Positions 17,825 to 29,358 of a stretch of 64,000 bases of DNA are shown one piece after another. Below the pieces are notes generated by a model that was given only the letters and a program-made list of their open reading frames with translations, was not told the origin of the DNA and did not search any database. This stretch comes from Blastopirellula retiformator (GTDB lineage Bacteria > Planctomycetota > Planctomycetia > Pirellulales > Pirellulaceae). The stretch is from contig NZ_SJPF01000001.1 of the NCBI RefSeq assembly GCF_007859755.1, positions 1,600,082 through 1,664,081 of the forward strand. Direction: 5' to 3'. The position numbers were made by a program, and so were the translations under genes. The first letter of the stretch is position 1; every line of letters starts with the position of its first letter.

Positions 17825-18745
17825 ATGCGAATGACGCTCTTCATCTTGCTGGTTTGCTCGCTTGGCGTATCGCGCGCGGGTGCGGCGGTCGTGCTGTTGC
17901 GGGGCGATGCCGACCCGGTGGCCGGTTACGTCGAGGGTCGCTCTGGCGGGATGCTGCGGCTTCGCATTCCGCAAAGCGGTGGGCAAAGCGTGACGCGCGA
18001 GATTCCCCTTTCGGACGTGGAGGATGTGCTGGAGACCGTCTCGCCGACGCGGCTCGCTGAACTGCGTCCCGATGACCCCAACGGCTATCGCAACTATGCC
18101 GAAGAGCTGGCGCAAAAGAAGGTCGATCCAGAAGCCCGAGAGACGGCGCTGCGGCTGTTCCTGATCGCGGCCCGGCTCGATTCGGCGCGACTCGGAAAGA
18201 GTTCGTTATTGGGGATGACCGCGATCGCGCGGTCGGCTGAAGAGGGGAACCGTTTTCAGGCGATGGCCTATTTGCTCGACCCAGAGCATGACGCGCAGCT
18301 GATTCAGAAGCGGCACGCCGTTCAGTTGGCCAGTCCCGAGCGACTGGATGAGTGGACCGATCTCATCATCACCGGCCTGCGGAAGCTGCGCGGCGGCGAC
18401 TATCGATCGGCGCGAGCGATTTTAAAGAAGCCCGATATCGCGAAGTCATTCGACAGCATCGTCGCCGAGATTACCTACGAAGAGGCTCTTGCGGTTCTCA
18501 ATAAGACCTGCCCTGGCTGCGAAGGGGGGCGGATTCCGCTGCCGATGATGCGGAAGATGGTGCTGGCCGAACTGGCGCTGTTGCCCGAGACGCATGACTC
18601 CAGCGATACCGAAAGCGTGCCGGAGTGGTCCGAACTGACCGCGACCGAAAACCACAAGCCGCTTACGGCGCTGACGCTGGAGACGATTACCGAGTTCGAT
18701 CCGCGCAACTCGGTCTTTCGCCAGGGGAAGTGGGAAACGCCTTAG
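17825..18745 (+). CDS. Secreted protein with CxxC motif, last gene of the ExbB/ExbD operon
   Basis: 306 residues with a signal peptide (MRMTLFILLVCSLGVSRAGA). A beta-rich start (AAVVLLRGDADPVAGYVEGR) resembles the opening of the protein at 8898; a helical middle is followed by CPGCEGGR near 225, a zinc-ribbon-like or redox CxxC pair, and an acidic tail. It starts 6 bp after the 1,166-residue protein. No family was recognised. The multi-hairpin element copy B begins 7 bp after its stop codon and probably ends the operon. Confidence 0.78.
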   Translation: MRMTLFILLVCSLGVSRAGAAVVLLRGDADPVAGYVEGRSGGMLRLRIPQSGGQSVTREIPLSDVEDVLETVSPTRLAELRPDDPNGYRNYAEELAQKKVDPEARETALRLFLIAARLDSARLGKSSLLGMTAIARSAEEGNRFQAMAYLLDPEHDAQLIQKRHAVQLASPERLDEWTDLIITGLRKLRGGDYRSARAILKKPDIAKSFDSIVAEITYEEALAVLNKTCPGCEGGRIPLPMMRKMVLAELALLPETHDSSDTESVPEWSELTATENHKPLTALTLETITEFDPRNSVFRQGKWETP

Positions 18746-18752
18746 GCAACTC

Positions 18753-18904
18753 TAACTGCCTGTTGAAAAATGCCCTCGTGGCATTTTCCAACCTCGCCAG
18801 GCTCAAAGCATCGCTCTTCGCGGCTCGCAAAATAACGACTTACGTCGCTATTTTGGGATCGCATCCCTGCGATCCAGCAACCCGTTGAGAAAATCAACGG
18901 ACTG

Positions 18905-18907
<3 letters not shown>
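18753..18907 (+). repeat. Multi-hairpin element, copy B (full length)
   Basis: Full 155-bp copy between two convergent genes. In order: GTTGAAAAATGCC...GGCATTTTCCAAC, AGCATCGCT, AAAATAACGAC...GTCGCTATTTT, GATCGCA...TGCGATC, and CAACCCGTTGA...TCAACGGACTG. The final CTA (18905-18907) is the complement of the stop codon of the histidine kinase gene on the minus strand. Confidence 0.9.
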
Positions 18908-21409
<2,502 letters not shown>

Positions 21410-21464
21410 CGATCGGCCCCTGGTGATTCGGCAATCGCCGTGGTTCGCTAAACGCTGTGGTTCG

Positions 21465-22382
21465 CTAAACGCCGGCGACCGACGCGGCGTGTCGTTTGAC
21501 CATGTTGATCGTCGTTCCTTCGTCGTCGAACGTCGCTTCGTCCATAAAGGCTTGCATCAGCACCAGGCCGCGATTGCCCAGCTTGTCGAGCGCCTGGGGA
21601 TCGTTCGGTTCCGGAATCGACCCAACGTCGATGCTTGGTCCTTCGTGACGAATTACGAACGAGCCTTCTTCGCGGCAGAGCGAAGCTTGAACGTGCAGCA
21701 CACGCGATGCGTACGGCTCGTTGGCGCGACGTTCTTCGACCAGGGCGATCGCTTCGGGTTGGTCAAGCTGCAGCGCTTCGAGCTGATCGAGATCAAGCTC
21801 GAGGTTGCCGCGATAGTAGGCGCTGAACAGGGCGCCTTCGAGCGCCATGCCAAGGCGAACCTGATTGCTCGCCTCGCACAGCCCCATGCTGCCGGCGATC
21901 TGCTGCAGCATTTCGACCAGACGCTCGCACAGCAGCGGATCGCTGTTCAGACGAAACTCGAAATCGGCCTTGGTCATCGCCTGGGTCAAACGTTCGTAAT
22001 TGCGCTCGGCGGCGCACATCGCCCGCACCTGCTGCACGGTTGAGACGAGCCGTTCGGCCAGGTGGGTTTTCGGCACATAACATGCGGCGCCTTGTTGCAG
22101 CGCTTCGACCGCCAGCGCTTCGCTGCCATGCGCGGTGGTCAGCACGACTGGGATGTGAGGGTAGATCGATTGCATGCGGTTGACCAGTTCTAGCCCGTTC
22201 ATCTCGGGCATGTTCAGATCGGTCACCACGACGTCGACTTCTTCAGAAACTTGCTGTAGCAATTCGAGGGCCGCCATGCCGTGGGTCGCTTTGGCAATTT
22301 TATTTTGCGGGTCCTTCTTCAGGATTCCTTCTAGTAGGACCAAATCGACCGGGGTGTCGTCGACGATCAAGACGGTCGGCAT
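21465..22382 (-). CDS. Response regulator with C-terminal RsbW-like ATPase domain
   Basis: 305 residues from the ATG at 22382, which follows an AGGAGA site (minus strand) and begins directly with the REC fold ([20 protein letters not shown]). REC has the Asp in [13 protein letters not shown] near 52, the switch Thr in VVLTTAHGS and Lys in YVPKTH. After a helical linker comes an HATPase_c_2-like region ([20 protein letters not shown]...[17 protein letters not shown]), the fold of anti-sigma kinases such as RsbW and of serine kinases. The output may therefore be protein phosphorylation or partner switching rather than DNA binding. It is upstream of, and probably co-transcribed with, the hybrid kinase, its likely phospho-donor. 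Confidence 0.9.
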   Translation of the reverse strand: MPTVLIVDDTPVDLVLLEGILKKDPQNKIAKATHGMAALELLQQVSEEVDVVVTDLNMPEMNGLELVNRMQSIYPHIPVVLTTAHGSEALAVEALQQGAACYVPKTHLAERLVSTVQQVRAMCAAERNYERLTQAMTKADFEFRLNSDPLLCERLVEMLQQIAGSMGLCEASNQVRLGMALEGALFSAYYRGNLELDLDQLEALQLDQPEAIALVEERRANEPYASRVLHVQASLCREEGSFVIRHEGPSIDVGSIPEPNDPQALDKLGNRGLVLMQAFMDEATFDDEGTTINMVKRHAASVAGV

Positions 22383-23026
22383 CGGGAAAGTCTCCTCAGA
22401 AATTGGCGCCAAGTTGGCGAAAAATTTTTTCCAATTCGGCGGCGGAAATGGATGCCGCAAGCACGCTTGCCGGCGGCGCAAGTGCTTCTGCCGATCCCTC
22501 TTTATAGAAAGCGGATGTTAAAGAACGGCGTAGATCGGGCGGGAAATCTTCGCGCTTTTTGGGGGGCGGGGCAGGGCGAAAATGGGCCCGATGATTCGAG
22601 TCGGGTTGACTTTGACGCCGGACTCGCAACAATGCGTAGCCCGATCGCAATATTCGCCAAATTGGTCTCCAGCAGACCGCTGAATTTTGCCGATCTGGGA
22701 ACTTGTCTTCTCACCAAAACCTAGCGGCGACGGTGAAGTAGACTAGAATTAGAAAAGAAGCCTTCGGTGCATTTTCCGGCAGAGGGACCAATTTTTTGCG
22801 AGGGCCGGATTCAGCAACGGCTAGTGCAAGTGCACGCCAGAGTCTCGCCCGTCTCGCAGCGACTCCACTCGTCGCAACTTGACCGAAGGTTTTCTTATAC
22901 ATGAGAGCCGCCGTGCTGCTTGCAGCCGGCGGTTTTTTTATGACCTACAGTTGTATTGGCGGCGGCCGATGGGTCGCCCTCCTCATCCCAGGCGCAGTTT
23001 TCGCGTCGGCAGCGAAGAGAGTTCCA
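22383..23026. other. Gene-poor stretch upstream of the response regulator
   Basis: About 640 bp with no convincing protein gene. It must hold the minus-strand promoter of the regulator/kinase pair. On the plus strand a TAGACTAGAAT box (22740-22750) resembles a -10 element, and a terminator-like hairpin ends at 22939, so a short plus-strand RNA of about 180 nt is possible (see findings). Confidence 0.4.
22905..22939 (+). terminator. Intrinsic terminator-like hairpin
   Basis: AGCCGCCG and CGGCGGTT arms (7 of 8 pair) enclose a GC-rich loop and are followed by seven T residues. On the plus strand it has no protein gene immediately upstream, hence the idea that it ends a small RNA. Confidence 0.5.
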
Positions 23027-23107
23027 ATGCATCAAGCTTACGTACTGGTCATCCTGGCGATCTGTTTTGCCGCTGGCAGCGTTCTGGCCCAGATCTGCAT
23101 CCACTGA
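23027..23107 (+). CDS. Possible 26-residue membrane peptide
   Basis: Short ORF with one hydrophobic helix (MHQAYVLVILAICFAAGSVL) preceded by a weak GAAGAGAG ribosome site. A longer in-frame ATG at 22901 would run through the terminator-like hairpin. It could be a small membrane protein or chance; it converges with the oxidoreductase gene on the other strand. Confidence 0.25.
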   Translation: MHQAYVLVILAICFAAGSVLAQICIH

Positions 23108-23117
23108 CCAGCCGCTA

Positions 23118-23789
23118 CTACCGCGAATATCCGAACCGCTCTTCGGTCCACGGATCGCCATGGTTGTGATAGCCCCCACGCTCCCAGAAGCCCGGCTTAT
23201 CGGCGGCGACCACCTCAATACCGCGGATCCACTTGGCGCTCTTCCAGGCGTACAGTCGCGGAACCATCCCCCGCACCGGTCCGCCGTGCGCGTCGTTGAT
23301 CGGCATCTCGTCGTGCGTATCGGCCAGCAGTGCGTCTTCGGCCAGAAAGTCCACCAGCGGCAGATTGGTCGTCCAACCGTTGTCATAGGCGTGACAAACG
23401 ACGTATTTCGCTTCCGGCTGAATGCCGGCCAGGTCTAGCAGCGTACGGGTCGAGACTCCTTCCCAAACGTTGCTCAGACGCGACCAGCGGGTCACGCAAT
23501 GGAAATCGGCGAAGACTTTGCACCGCGGCAGCGCCTGAAATCGATCCCAGTTGAGATTCACTTCCTTTTCGACCAGGCCGAAGATCTTCAGCCGCCAATC
23601 CTCGGTCTCGATCGTCGGCACATGCGACGCATGCAAGATCGGCCACTTCCGCGTGCGGGCCTGACCCGGAGGAATCCGCTCAGCCCGATGGGTGTCGGGG
23701 CTGATGATGATCCCTTCTTCGGTAATGTCTTCCGGCTTCAGCGGTTCGCCAGACTGGTACTTTGCGTGGTCGTGTTCAGATTCAAACAT
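23118..23789 (-). CDS. Molybdopterin-dependent oxidoreductase (sulfite oxidase/MsrP-like fold)
   Basis: 223 residues of the sulfite-oxidase catalytic fold. The molybdenum-ligating Cys is in FADFHCVTRWSRLSN near 115; the family blocks WEGVSTRTLLDLAG, YDNGWTTNLPL, HGGPVRGMVPRLYAWKSAKW and the C-terminal GYHNHGDPW are present. Unlike E. coli MsrP it shows no Tat signal peptide, so it is probably cytoplasmic, and there is no dimerisation domain. The substrate is unknown. No membrane haem partner (MsrQ) gene is adjacent. Confidence 0.88.
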   Translation of the reverse strand: MFESEHDHAKYQSGEPLKPEDITEEGIIISPDTHRAERIPPGQARTRKWPILHASHVPTIETEDWRLKIFGLVEKEVNLNWDRFQALPRCKVFADFHCVTRWSRLSNVWEGVSTRTLLDLAGIQPEAKYVVCHAYDNGWTTNLPLVDFLAEDALLADTHDEMPINDAHGGPVRGMVPRLYAWKSAKWIRGIEVVAADKPGFWERGGYHNHGDPWTEERFGYSR

Positions 23790-23900
23790 GCTGCTATCAG
23801 GGAAAGAAAAACGAAGCTACCGCGCAACGTTTGAATTGTATCGCCGTTGGGGAAATCGACCAATGTTCCGGCCTGGAAGATGGGAGCCTTAAACTACCAC

Positions 23901-24170
23901 TTACTCCACCGTCCGCCGCTTCGCCCACAACAGCAGCAGCCAAACGCCCACAAAGCTAAGCGTACAGCCCAGCACCAGCAGCGGTCGCCGCACGTCAAAC
24001 CGCTCCGACGCTTCGCCGCTGAAATTGAGAAAGACTCCGACCGCCAGAAAGATTCCCCACGCCGACAGTGCGGCCAGGATGATCCACATCAGCTTTTTCG
24101 AGCCAGGCGCACGTTGCAAACGCGGCGGCTTGTCGCTCGCAGGCGGAGAATCAGTAGTCGGTTGTTCCAT
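23901..24170 (-). CDS. Small two-helix membrane protein
   Basis: 89 residues from the ATG at 24170 (an alternative ATG is at 24188). A hydrophilic N-terminus is followed by two membrane helices, LMWIILAALSAWGIFLAVGV and RPLLVLGCTLSFVGVWLLLL, ending in basic RRTVE. The gene overlaps the end of the radical SAM gene by 20 bp and is co-directional, so it is translationally coupled. Function unknown. Confidence 0.65.
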   Translation of the reverse strand: MEQPTTDSPPASDKPPRLQRAPGSKKLMWIILAALSAWGIFLAVGVFLNFSGEASERFDVRRPLLVLGCTLSFVGVWLLLLWAKRRTVE

Positions 24171-25020
24171 AATAGGCCTCGGCCGCAAGTCCCGTTTCGT
24201 CCTGCACCATCTTCACGATCCGGTCGACTTCCGCGTCGCTGATCGGGCCGACGAAATCTTCAGCCGGCCGCCGGGCGACGGTGTAGATTTGAATCAGCTT
24301 CAGCGTGCCGCCGGCTGCGGTGACGTCACGCAGACGGCCACAATAGGCGGCCAGCTCTTCGTCGCTGGGGCCGACGCCGTTGACCTTCATGAACAACGTC
24401 TGAATCACCAGCGGGCGAACTTGGGCCGCCGCGGTCAGATTGTCGAGAATCCGCTGGTACGGGATCTTAGTCCGCTCGATCAACTGATAGTACGCTTCGG
24501 TCCCGGCGTCGAGCTTCGCCCAGATTTCGCCGTTGTTGGCGTCCAGGACTTCCAGTCCCTTCTTTACGACGTCGCGATGGAACATCGACGCATTGGTGAT
24601 CAGCACCATTTTGACGTCGTCCATGCCGTGCTGACGCTTGATTTCGGCGGTGCGGCCGACCAGTTCGTCAAAGTTGCGATAGGTGGTCGGTTCGCCGTCG
24701 CCGCTGAAGGCGATGTCGTTGACGCGGCGCAGATGGGCCGGCGTCTCAGCGAACTTGGGGGTGCGCCAGATGTCGCCGCTGGCGGCAAGACTCAGCATTT
24801 CGTCGACTTCGCGAAAGTAGCGGTCGGTCTCGACGAACCGCGTTTCGCTTTCCTCACGACGATTGACCTGACAGTAAATGCAATCAAAGTTGCAGATTTT
24901 GTCAGGGTTCAGATTGACGCCGACCGATAGCCCGCGACTGCGTCGTGAGAGTACCGGATAGACGAATTTGTTTTCGTCAAAACTGCGCTGATGCAGCGTG
25001 TGCAGTCGATGGGTCGTCAT
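24151..25020 (-). CDS. Radical SAM protein (COG0731-like)
   Basis: 289 residues with the radical-SAM iron-sulfur motif CxxxCxxC in KICNFDCIYCQ near 42-52 and an SAM-binding region IAFSGDGEPT near 108. The order and wording fit the Fe-S oxidoreductase group COG0731, related to tRNA wyosine synthesis enzymes, but the true substrate is unknown. It is in a minus-strand run downstream of the MarR gene (11-bp gap), which suggests co-transcription. Confidence 0.9.
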   Translation of the reverse strand: MTTHRLHTLHQRSFDENKFVYPVLSRRSRGLSVGVNLNPDKICNFDCIYCQVNRREESETRFVETDRYFREVDEMLSLAASGDIWRTPKFAETPAHLRRVNDIAFSGDGEPTTYRNFDELVGRTAEIKRQHGMDDVKMVLITNASMFHRDVVKKGLEVLDANNGEIWAKLDAGTEAYYQLIERTKIPYQRILDNLTAAAQVRPLVIQTLFMKVNGVGPSDEELAAYCGRLRDVTAAGGTLKLIQIYTVARRPAEDFVGPISDAEVDRIVKMVQDETGLAAEAYYGTTDY

Positions 25021-25031
25021 GCAAGCTAATG

Positions 25032-25547
25032 TTAGTCGACAGGCGACGTCGCATTGCTGACCTTCGTGGGGCCAGTCGGCGCGACCAGGGTATTGGTTGG
25101 GACAGGCCCCAACACGTTCTCTCCCATGTTATCACGCATTGCCGACAATGTGCGGCGCATCACTTCCAGATCTTCTTCCGGAATGCCGACAATCGCCCGG
25201 GCACGGACCGAGAGAGCGCAGTTGACCATCTGTTCCCAGACGGGACGAACCTTGTCGGTCGCCCGGATGATCTTCTTGCGGCGATCGCAGGGGTCGGTCT
25301 CGCGGGTGATCCAGCCATCCCGCTCCATGCGGTCAATCACGCCGACCAATGTCGGGGCTTCGATCCGCATTTGCTCGGCGAGCTCGCTTTGGGTGATCTC
25401 GCCATGATACGAGAGCCAGGCGAGGACCTCCCATTGGCGGTAGGTGATGCCGTGCGTCGAGAGCTCCTCGTTCATGGCGCGCGAAAGCATATGGCCGGTC
25501 GAGAAAATCCAGTACCCGACGCTCTTTTCAAAGTCAAAACGGATCAT
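25032..25547 (-). CDS. MarR family transcriptional regulator
   Basis: 171 residues with the winged helix-turn-helix of MarR: ITYRQWEVLAWLSYHGEITQ, the recognition helix region MRIEAPTLVGVIDRMERDGW and the wing DPCDRRKKIIRAT. The flexible C-terminal tail (about 140-171) is Pro/Thr-rich. MarR proteins are dimeric repressors usually controlling their own operon, here possibly the downstream radical SAM and small membrane genes. Confidence 0.92.
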   Translation of the reverse strand: MIRFDFEKSVGYWIFSTGHMLSRAMNEELSTHGITYRQWEVLAWLSYHGEITQSELAEQMRIEAPTLVGVIDRMERDGWITRETDPCDRRKKIIRATDKVRPVWEQMVNCALSVRARAIVGIPEEDLEVMRRTLSAMRDNMGENVLGPVPTNTLVAPTGPTKVSNATSPVD

Positions 25548-25621
25548 GACAGACAGACTCCTAGCGAATTCCCCAGTCGGTGTATTCTAGCGAATAGAAA
25601 GTAGGATGAGAACAATCAGAA

Positions 25622-26185
25622 TTACGAGCCCAGCGCCTCCTGCAGGCAATAGTCAAATAACAGCCGCCATTCCTCGGCAGCGGTTTGAACTAAGATCTCT
25701 TGATTGTCGCTACGGCCTCGAGCGACAGCTTCGCAGCCGTCGACCATCGCCATCGGGTCCCAATCGCTGCCCGAGGCGAGAAACCGAGTTGCCGCATCCA
25801 ATTCTCCGCCAGAAGCGATCTCCGCCGCACGTGCAGCAAGATCATGCATGATCGGGTGATGACCTACACGGCGAAACCAATACTTCGCGTTCCCGTAGTC
25901 AGGTTCACGGCGGTGCATAATGCCATGCCAATAACTGCCGGTAATCGACGAAAGGTTTTGGCTAATCTCGTGAGATTCATCCAAATAGTTGTAAAGCAGC
26001 CAAATTCCCGAGAGGCATGCGTCTGCCATCTCGCGACTGCGGATTGACCGGCCCCCCGACAGATCGTCGTGGCTTAGGCGAGAAAGTTGGTCACGAACCT
26101 CACGAACCGGCGTGCCTGGTCCCAGGGGACAAGGGGGCGCCGCTTGAATCAGGTTCGCAATCGCGTCGGGGTACGAAGTCAGCAT
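25622..26185 (-). CDS. Conserved-looking hypothetical protein
   Basis: 187 residues, soluble, with a His/Trp-rich centre (SYWHGIMHRREPDYGNAKYW, then RVGHHPIMHDLAARAAEI) that could bind a metal, but no family was recognised. Codon use and composition match the neighbours. It is divergent from the S1-domain gene, and its start region shares a ~180-bp intergenic promoter space with that gene. Confidence 0.75.
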   Translation of the reverse strand: MLTSYPDAIANLIQAAPPCPLGPGTPVREVRDQLSRLSHDDLSGGRSIRSREMADACLSGIWLLYNYLDESHEISQNLSSITGSYWHGIMHRREPDYGNAKYWFRRVGHHPIMHDLAARAAEIASGGELDAATRFLASGSDWDPMAMVDGCEAVARGRSDNQEILVQTAAEEWRLLFDYCLQEALGS

Positions 26186-26365
26186 TATTTGATGCGTAGC
26201 TGTTCGGTGAAAAATTTTGGCGTTTTATCTATACTACTGTTTTTTTCGCCGTTCCGGAAACCCTACCCAGCGGTGGGCGGCGGTGATAAACTAAAGTCCT
26301 TTCGGTCCTTACGCAAAGACCACATAGGAACGCCGTTTCCTCATCTCGTTACGGAAATAGTTGAT

Positions 26366-27970
26366 ATGTCTGTTGATCCCAGCCAGGATCCGCAAGCCCA
26401 GTCGGAGACGCCGGCTGAAGCTCACACCTCCGCGCCTGAACAGGCTGCTCCTGAAACCGCAGCCCCTGAGAACTCGTCCCAGGCGAGCAGCGAGGCCGAT
26501 GCGCCCAAACGCAAGTTGCGGATTGGATCGCAGCGTGACGAAGATAAACCGGCGCCTGCCCCGATGCCGGCGGCTGCGGCGGCCCCGCAACGTCCGGAGC
26601 GGCCGAAACCTCCTAAGACTGAATCGCAGGAACAACCTACGGCTATTCCCGAAGATCTCGATTCTTTGCAGACAACTCAAGAAATCGAGAAACTTCCGGT
26701 CTCATCCGATGGTCGCGTCGCGGTTCCGAATCGTCGGCAAAAGATGGACGACGTCGAGCGCGAAGTCGAAGTGGCCCTCGGGGGGCTCTCGCTCGATGAG
26801 ATGATCGCTGGCGAAACCGCCATGCAGGGAATCTCCGGAAAATCGCTGGAAGCCGACAGTCGCCACGCCGCCACGGTGCTGCGGATTCACCGCGAAGAAG
26901 TCTTTATCGACCTCCCCGGTCAAAACCAAGGCTTCGTTTCGCTCCGCACGTTTGTCGCTCCTCCCGAGATCGGCGACAAGCTGGAAGTGGTCATCGTCAA
27001 ATTCGATCGCGAGCAAGGTCTCTACGAAGCGCTCGTGCCCGGCTCGTCGGTCTCGGTCGTCGATTGGGGCGATATCAAAGAAGGCGTCTTGGTCGATGCG
27101 GTCGTCGATGGCGTCAACAAGGGCGGCCTGGAATGTGCCGTCGGTCAGGTTCGCGGTTTCATCCCGGCCAGCCAGATCGCCATGCATCACGTCACCAAGA
27201 TGGACGACTATCTTGGTCAAAAGCTGCAGTGCCTGGTGACGGAAGCCAATCCGGAACGCCGTAACCTAGTGCTCAGCGCTCGCGCCGTCGCCGAGAAGGC
27301 GAAGGAAGATAGCCGCAAAGAAACGATGGGCGCTTTGCAGATCGGCCAGATCCGTGAAGGGACCGTCACCCGCATTCAAGACTTTGGCGCCTTTGTCGAC
27401 ATCGGCGGCGTTGACGGCCTGGTGCACGTCAGCCAGATCAGCTGGGAACGAGTTCAGCATCCGAGCGACGCGTTGAGTGAAGGTCAGGCAGTTCGCGTCA
27501 AAGTGACCAAGATCGATCCCGAGACCGGCAAGATCGGCCTTTCGATTCGCGACACGCTCGAAAACCCGTGGCAGAAAGTCGCCGCCGAGTTTGCGGTCGG
27601 CGCGATCGCCTCGGGCAAAGTGACCAAGATCATGGACTTCGGCGCGTTTGTCGAAATCGCGCCCGGCGTCGAAGGCCTGGTTCATGTCTCCGAAGTAAGC
27701 CATACCCGCGTCAGCCGCATTCAATCGGTTCTCAAACCGGGCGAAACGGTCGAAGTGAAAGTGGTCAACATCGACCAAGAGAAACGCCGCATCGGCCTCT
27801 CGATCAAAGCCCTCGCCCCGGCCCCGGTCGGCAAAGGGGGCGGCAAGAAAAAGGAAGTGGAAGAAATCGACGTCGACCGCGCCCTGAAGGTCAAACCGAC
27901 CGCCGGCGAACTGAAAGGCGGCATCGTCAACGAACAGAGCGAAGGCTCGAAGTTCGGCCTGAAGTGGTAA
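26366..27970 (+). CDS. S1-domain RNA-binding protein (ribosomal protein S1 homologue)
   Basis: 534 residues from the ATG at 26366; longer in-frame starts upstream read through AT-rich promoter-like sequence and are rejected. Residues 1-110 are Ala/Pro/Glu-rich and disordered. Four S1 (OB-fold) units follow: a diverged one (about 165-230), GVLVDAVVDGVNKGGLECAV, GQIREGTVTRIQDFGAFVDI, and GAIASGKVTKIMDFGAFVEI, the last two canonical. The arrangement matches ribosomal protein S1-type proteins that help bind mRNA to the 30S subunit, although E. coli S1 has six units. A strong terminator follows 25 bp after the stop. Confidence 0.85.
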   Translation: MSVDPSQDPQAQSETPAEAHTSAPEQAAPETAAPENSSQASSEADAPKRKLRIGSQRDEDKPAPAPMPAAAAAPQRPERPKPPKTESQEQPTAIPEDLDSLQTTQEIEKLPVSSDGRVAVPNRRQKMDDVEREVEVALGGLSLDEMIAGETAMQGISGKSLEADSRHAATVLRIHREEVFIDLPGQNQGFVSLRTFVAPPEIGDKLEVVIVKFDREQGLYEALVPGSSVSVVDWGDIKEGVLVDAVVDGVNKGGLECAVGQVRGFIPASQIAMHHVTKMDDYLGQKLQCLVTEANPERRNLVLSARAVAEKAKEDSRKETMGALQIGQIREGTVTRIQDFGAFVDIGGVDGLVHVSQISWERVQHPSDALSEGQAVRVKVTKIDPETGKIGLSIRDTLENPWQKVAAEFAVGAIASGKVTKIMDFGAFVEIAPGVEGLVHVSEVSHTRVSRIQSVLKPGETVEVKVVNIDQEKRRIGLSIKALAPAPVGKGGGKKKEVEEIDVDRALKVKPTAGELKGGIVNEQSEGSKFGLKW

Positions 27971-27995
27971 CGCTTCACTTCCGCATGTCCAACGC

Positions 27996-28027
27996 AAAAA
28001 GGCGTCCCCACCGGGACGCCTTTTTTT
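27996..28027 (+). terminator. Rho-independent terminator of the S1-domain gene
   Basis: AAAAA, then the stem GGCGTCCC/GGGACGCC with a CACC loop, then seven T residues. The flanking A-tract makes it potentially bidirectional. The following ~265 bp up to the MarC gene contain only short GC-rich repeats and no gene. Confidence 0.9.
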
Positions 28028-28292
28028 GATAGTAGCCCGACTCGCGAGCGAGGTAAATGCGTTTAGCGTGAATGCCCCGTGTCGAGTTCGGATTCGTAGG
28101 GTGAGTGCAGCAAGCGAATTGCGGTTTGTTCCGCGCAATCGTTTTGAGGCGCTTGCGCGGGCCCACCTTGATCCCTGCAACCGCATGGGGTGAAAATGTG
28201 AAAACCGCTTGACGTTTAAGACAGTCGCTACAATTTTTTCGTTATTGCTTGCGACCGCAGGTCCCTTGCTGGCGCTGCGGGCTACTATTCGC

Positions 28293-28901
28293 CTAGCTCC
28301 ACAGCTTTTGGATCGCGTCGATGCAGTTTTCGGTCGCCAGGGCGCAGAGTAGCAAACCCATCACTTTCACGATGATCGTGCCGCCGGTGTCGCCGATCAG
28401 GCGGTGGATGGGGTTGGCCAGCAGCATCAAGACGTAGCAGAGTGCCAACACGACGACCAATACGACCGCGGTGATCGTTTGCTCGAACACAGTAAAGCGA
28501 TGGTTGTCGGTCAAAATCACGACCGCCAAGATCGAGCCTGGACTGGCGATCGACGGCAGGGCCAGCGGAAAGACGGCGACGTCGTGGCCTGCTTCCGGTT
28601 TGGGAGGTTCGACGGCCGGGCCGACGCCGAAGACCATCTGCAGCCCGAGCAGGAACAGGATGATGCCGCCGCCGAGCTGAAATGACTCGAGCCGCACATC
28701 GAGTGCGCCTAGGACAAACTGTCCCAAGATTAGAAACGCCAGCAGCACGGCGCCGCCGATCAGCGTCGCTTTGAGCGCAATGCGGGGGCGATCTTCCTTG
28801 GCGGCTTTGCCCGTTACGCCGACAAAGATCGAGAGCGTGCCGATCGGATCGATCGTCGCGACGAGTAACAGAAATTCACTTAGCAGAAGCTCGAAATTCA
28901 T
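28293..28901 (-). CDS. MarC family integral membrane protein
   Basis: 202 residues from the ATG at 28901 (MNFELLLSEFLLLVATIDPIG), the usual N-terminus of the family; the extra upstream residues of the longest frame are unlikely. Six membrane helices are visible, with family motifs DPIGTLSIFVGVTG near 20, GGGIILFLLGLQM, and PLALPSIASPGSI. MarC proteins are inner-membrane proteins of unclear function, once linked to antibiotic resistance. Confidence 0.9.
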   Translation of the reverse strand: MNFELLLSEFLLLVATIDPIGTLSIFVGVTGKAAKEDRPRIALKATLIGGAVLLAFLILGQFVLGALDVRLESFQLGGGIILFLLGLQMVFGVGPAVEPPKPEAGHDVAVFPLALPSIASPGSILAVVILTDNHRFTVFEQTITAVVLVVVLALCYVLMLLANPIHRLIGDTGGTIIVKVMGLLLCALATENCIDAIQKLWS

Positions 28902-28974
28902 TCCACTTCGGTTTCGCTGGAACTTGGGAGTCAGGCCGGTGACCTGCAAGGATAGCTTACCGATGGCGTAGCGA

Positions 28975-29358
28975 CTATTCCGATGATTCCAATATTTCCA
29001 ACTTCGGGTTGCGGAAGCGGACCTCGGTCGGCCCGCCTGAGTGGAGTTGCAGGGCAAAGACGCCTCGCTTGGCGCCCTTTTCATCCTTCAGGTCGACGCA
29101 CGCTTTTCCGTTGAGAAAGGTCTGAATGTGGTCTCCTTGGGCGACGATCTCATACTGGTTCCACTCGCCCGGCTTCAGGTGCGGTTCGCCTGACTTGTCC
29201 CACAGCAAGCCGCGGCCATGCTCTTCGTACAGTTTGCCCCACCAGCCGGCGCCAACGTCGGCCTGATAGCCAGAAACCGAACCGCCAGGCAGCGCTTCGC
29301 TACGAAACTGCACGCCGCTATTTCCTTCGTTCTTGACGAGCAGGATCTCGAGCGACAA
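28975..29358 (-). pseudogene. C-terminal fragment of a 3-keto-disaccharide hydrolase (DUF1080) gene
   Basis: This frame encodes the familiar DUF1080 core: SDFRLSLEILLVKNEGNSGV, FRSEALPGG, a YQADVG strand, W-G-K-L-Y-E-E-H-G-R, KPGEWNQYEIVAQGD, FLNGK and the C-terminal HSGGPTEVRFRNPKLEI. The reading frame is open upstream of the TTG but lacks the usual N-terminal part of the domain and a start codon with a ribosome site. The beginning is fused out of frame to the fragment at 29318-29896, so it reads as the second half of a broken gene. A sequencing error is an alternative explanation. Confidence 0.6.

Noticed and set aside
25054-25604. Plus-strand frames opposite the MarR gene
   Set aside because: Antisense to a clear MarR protein.
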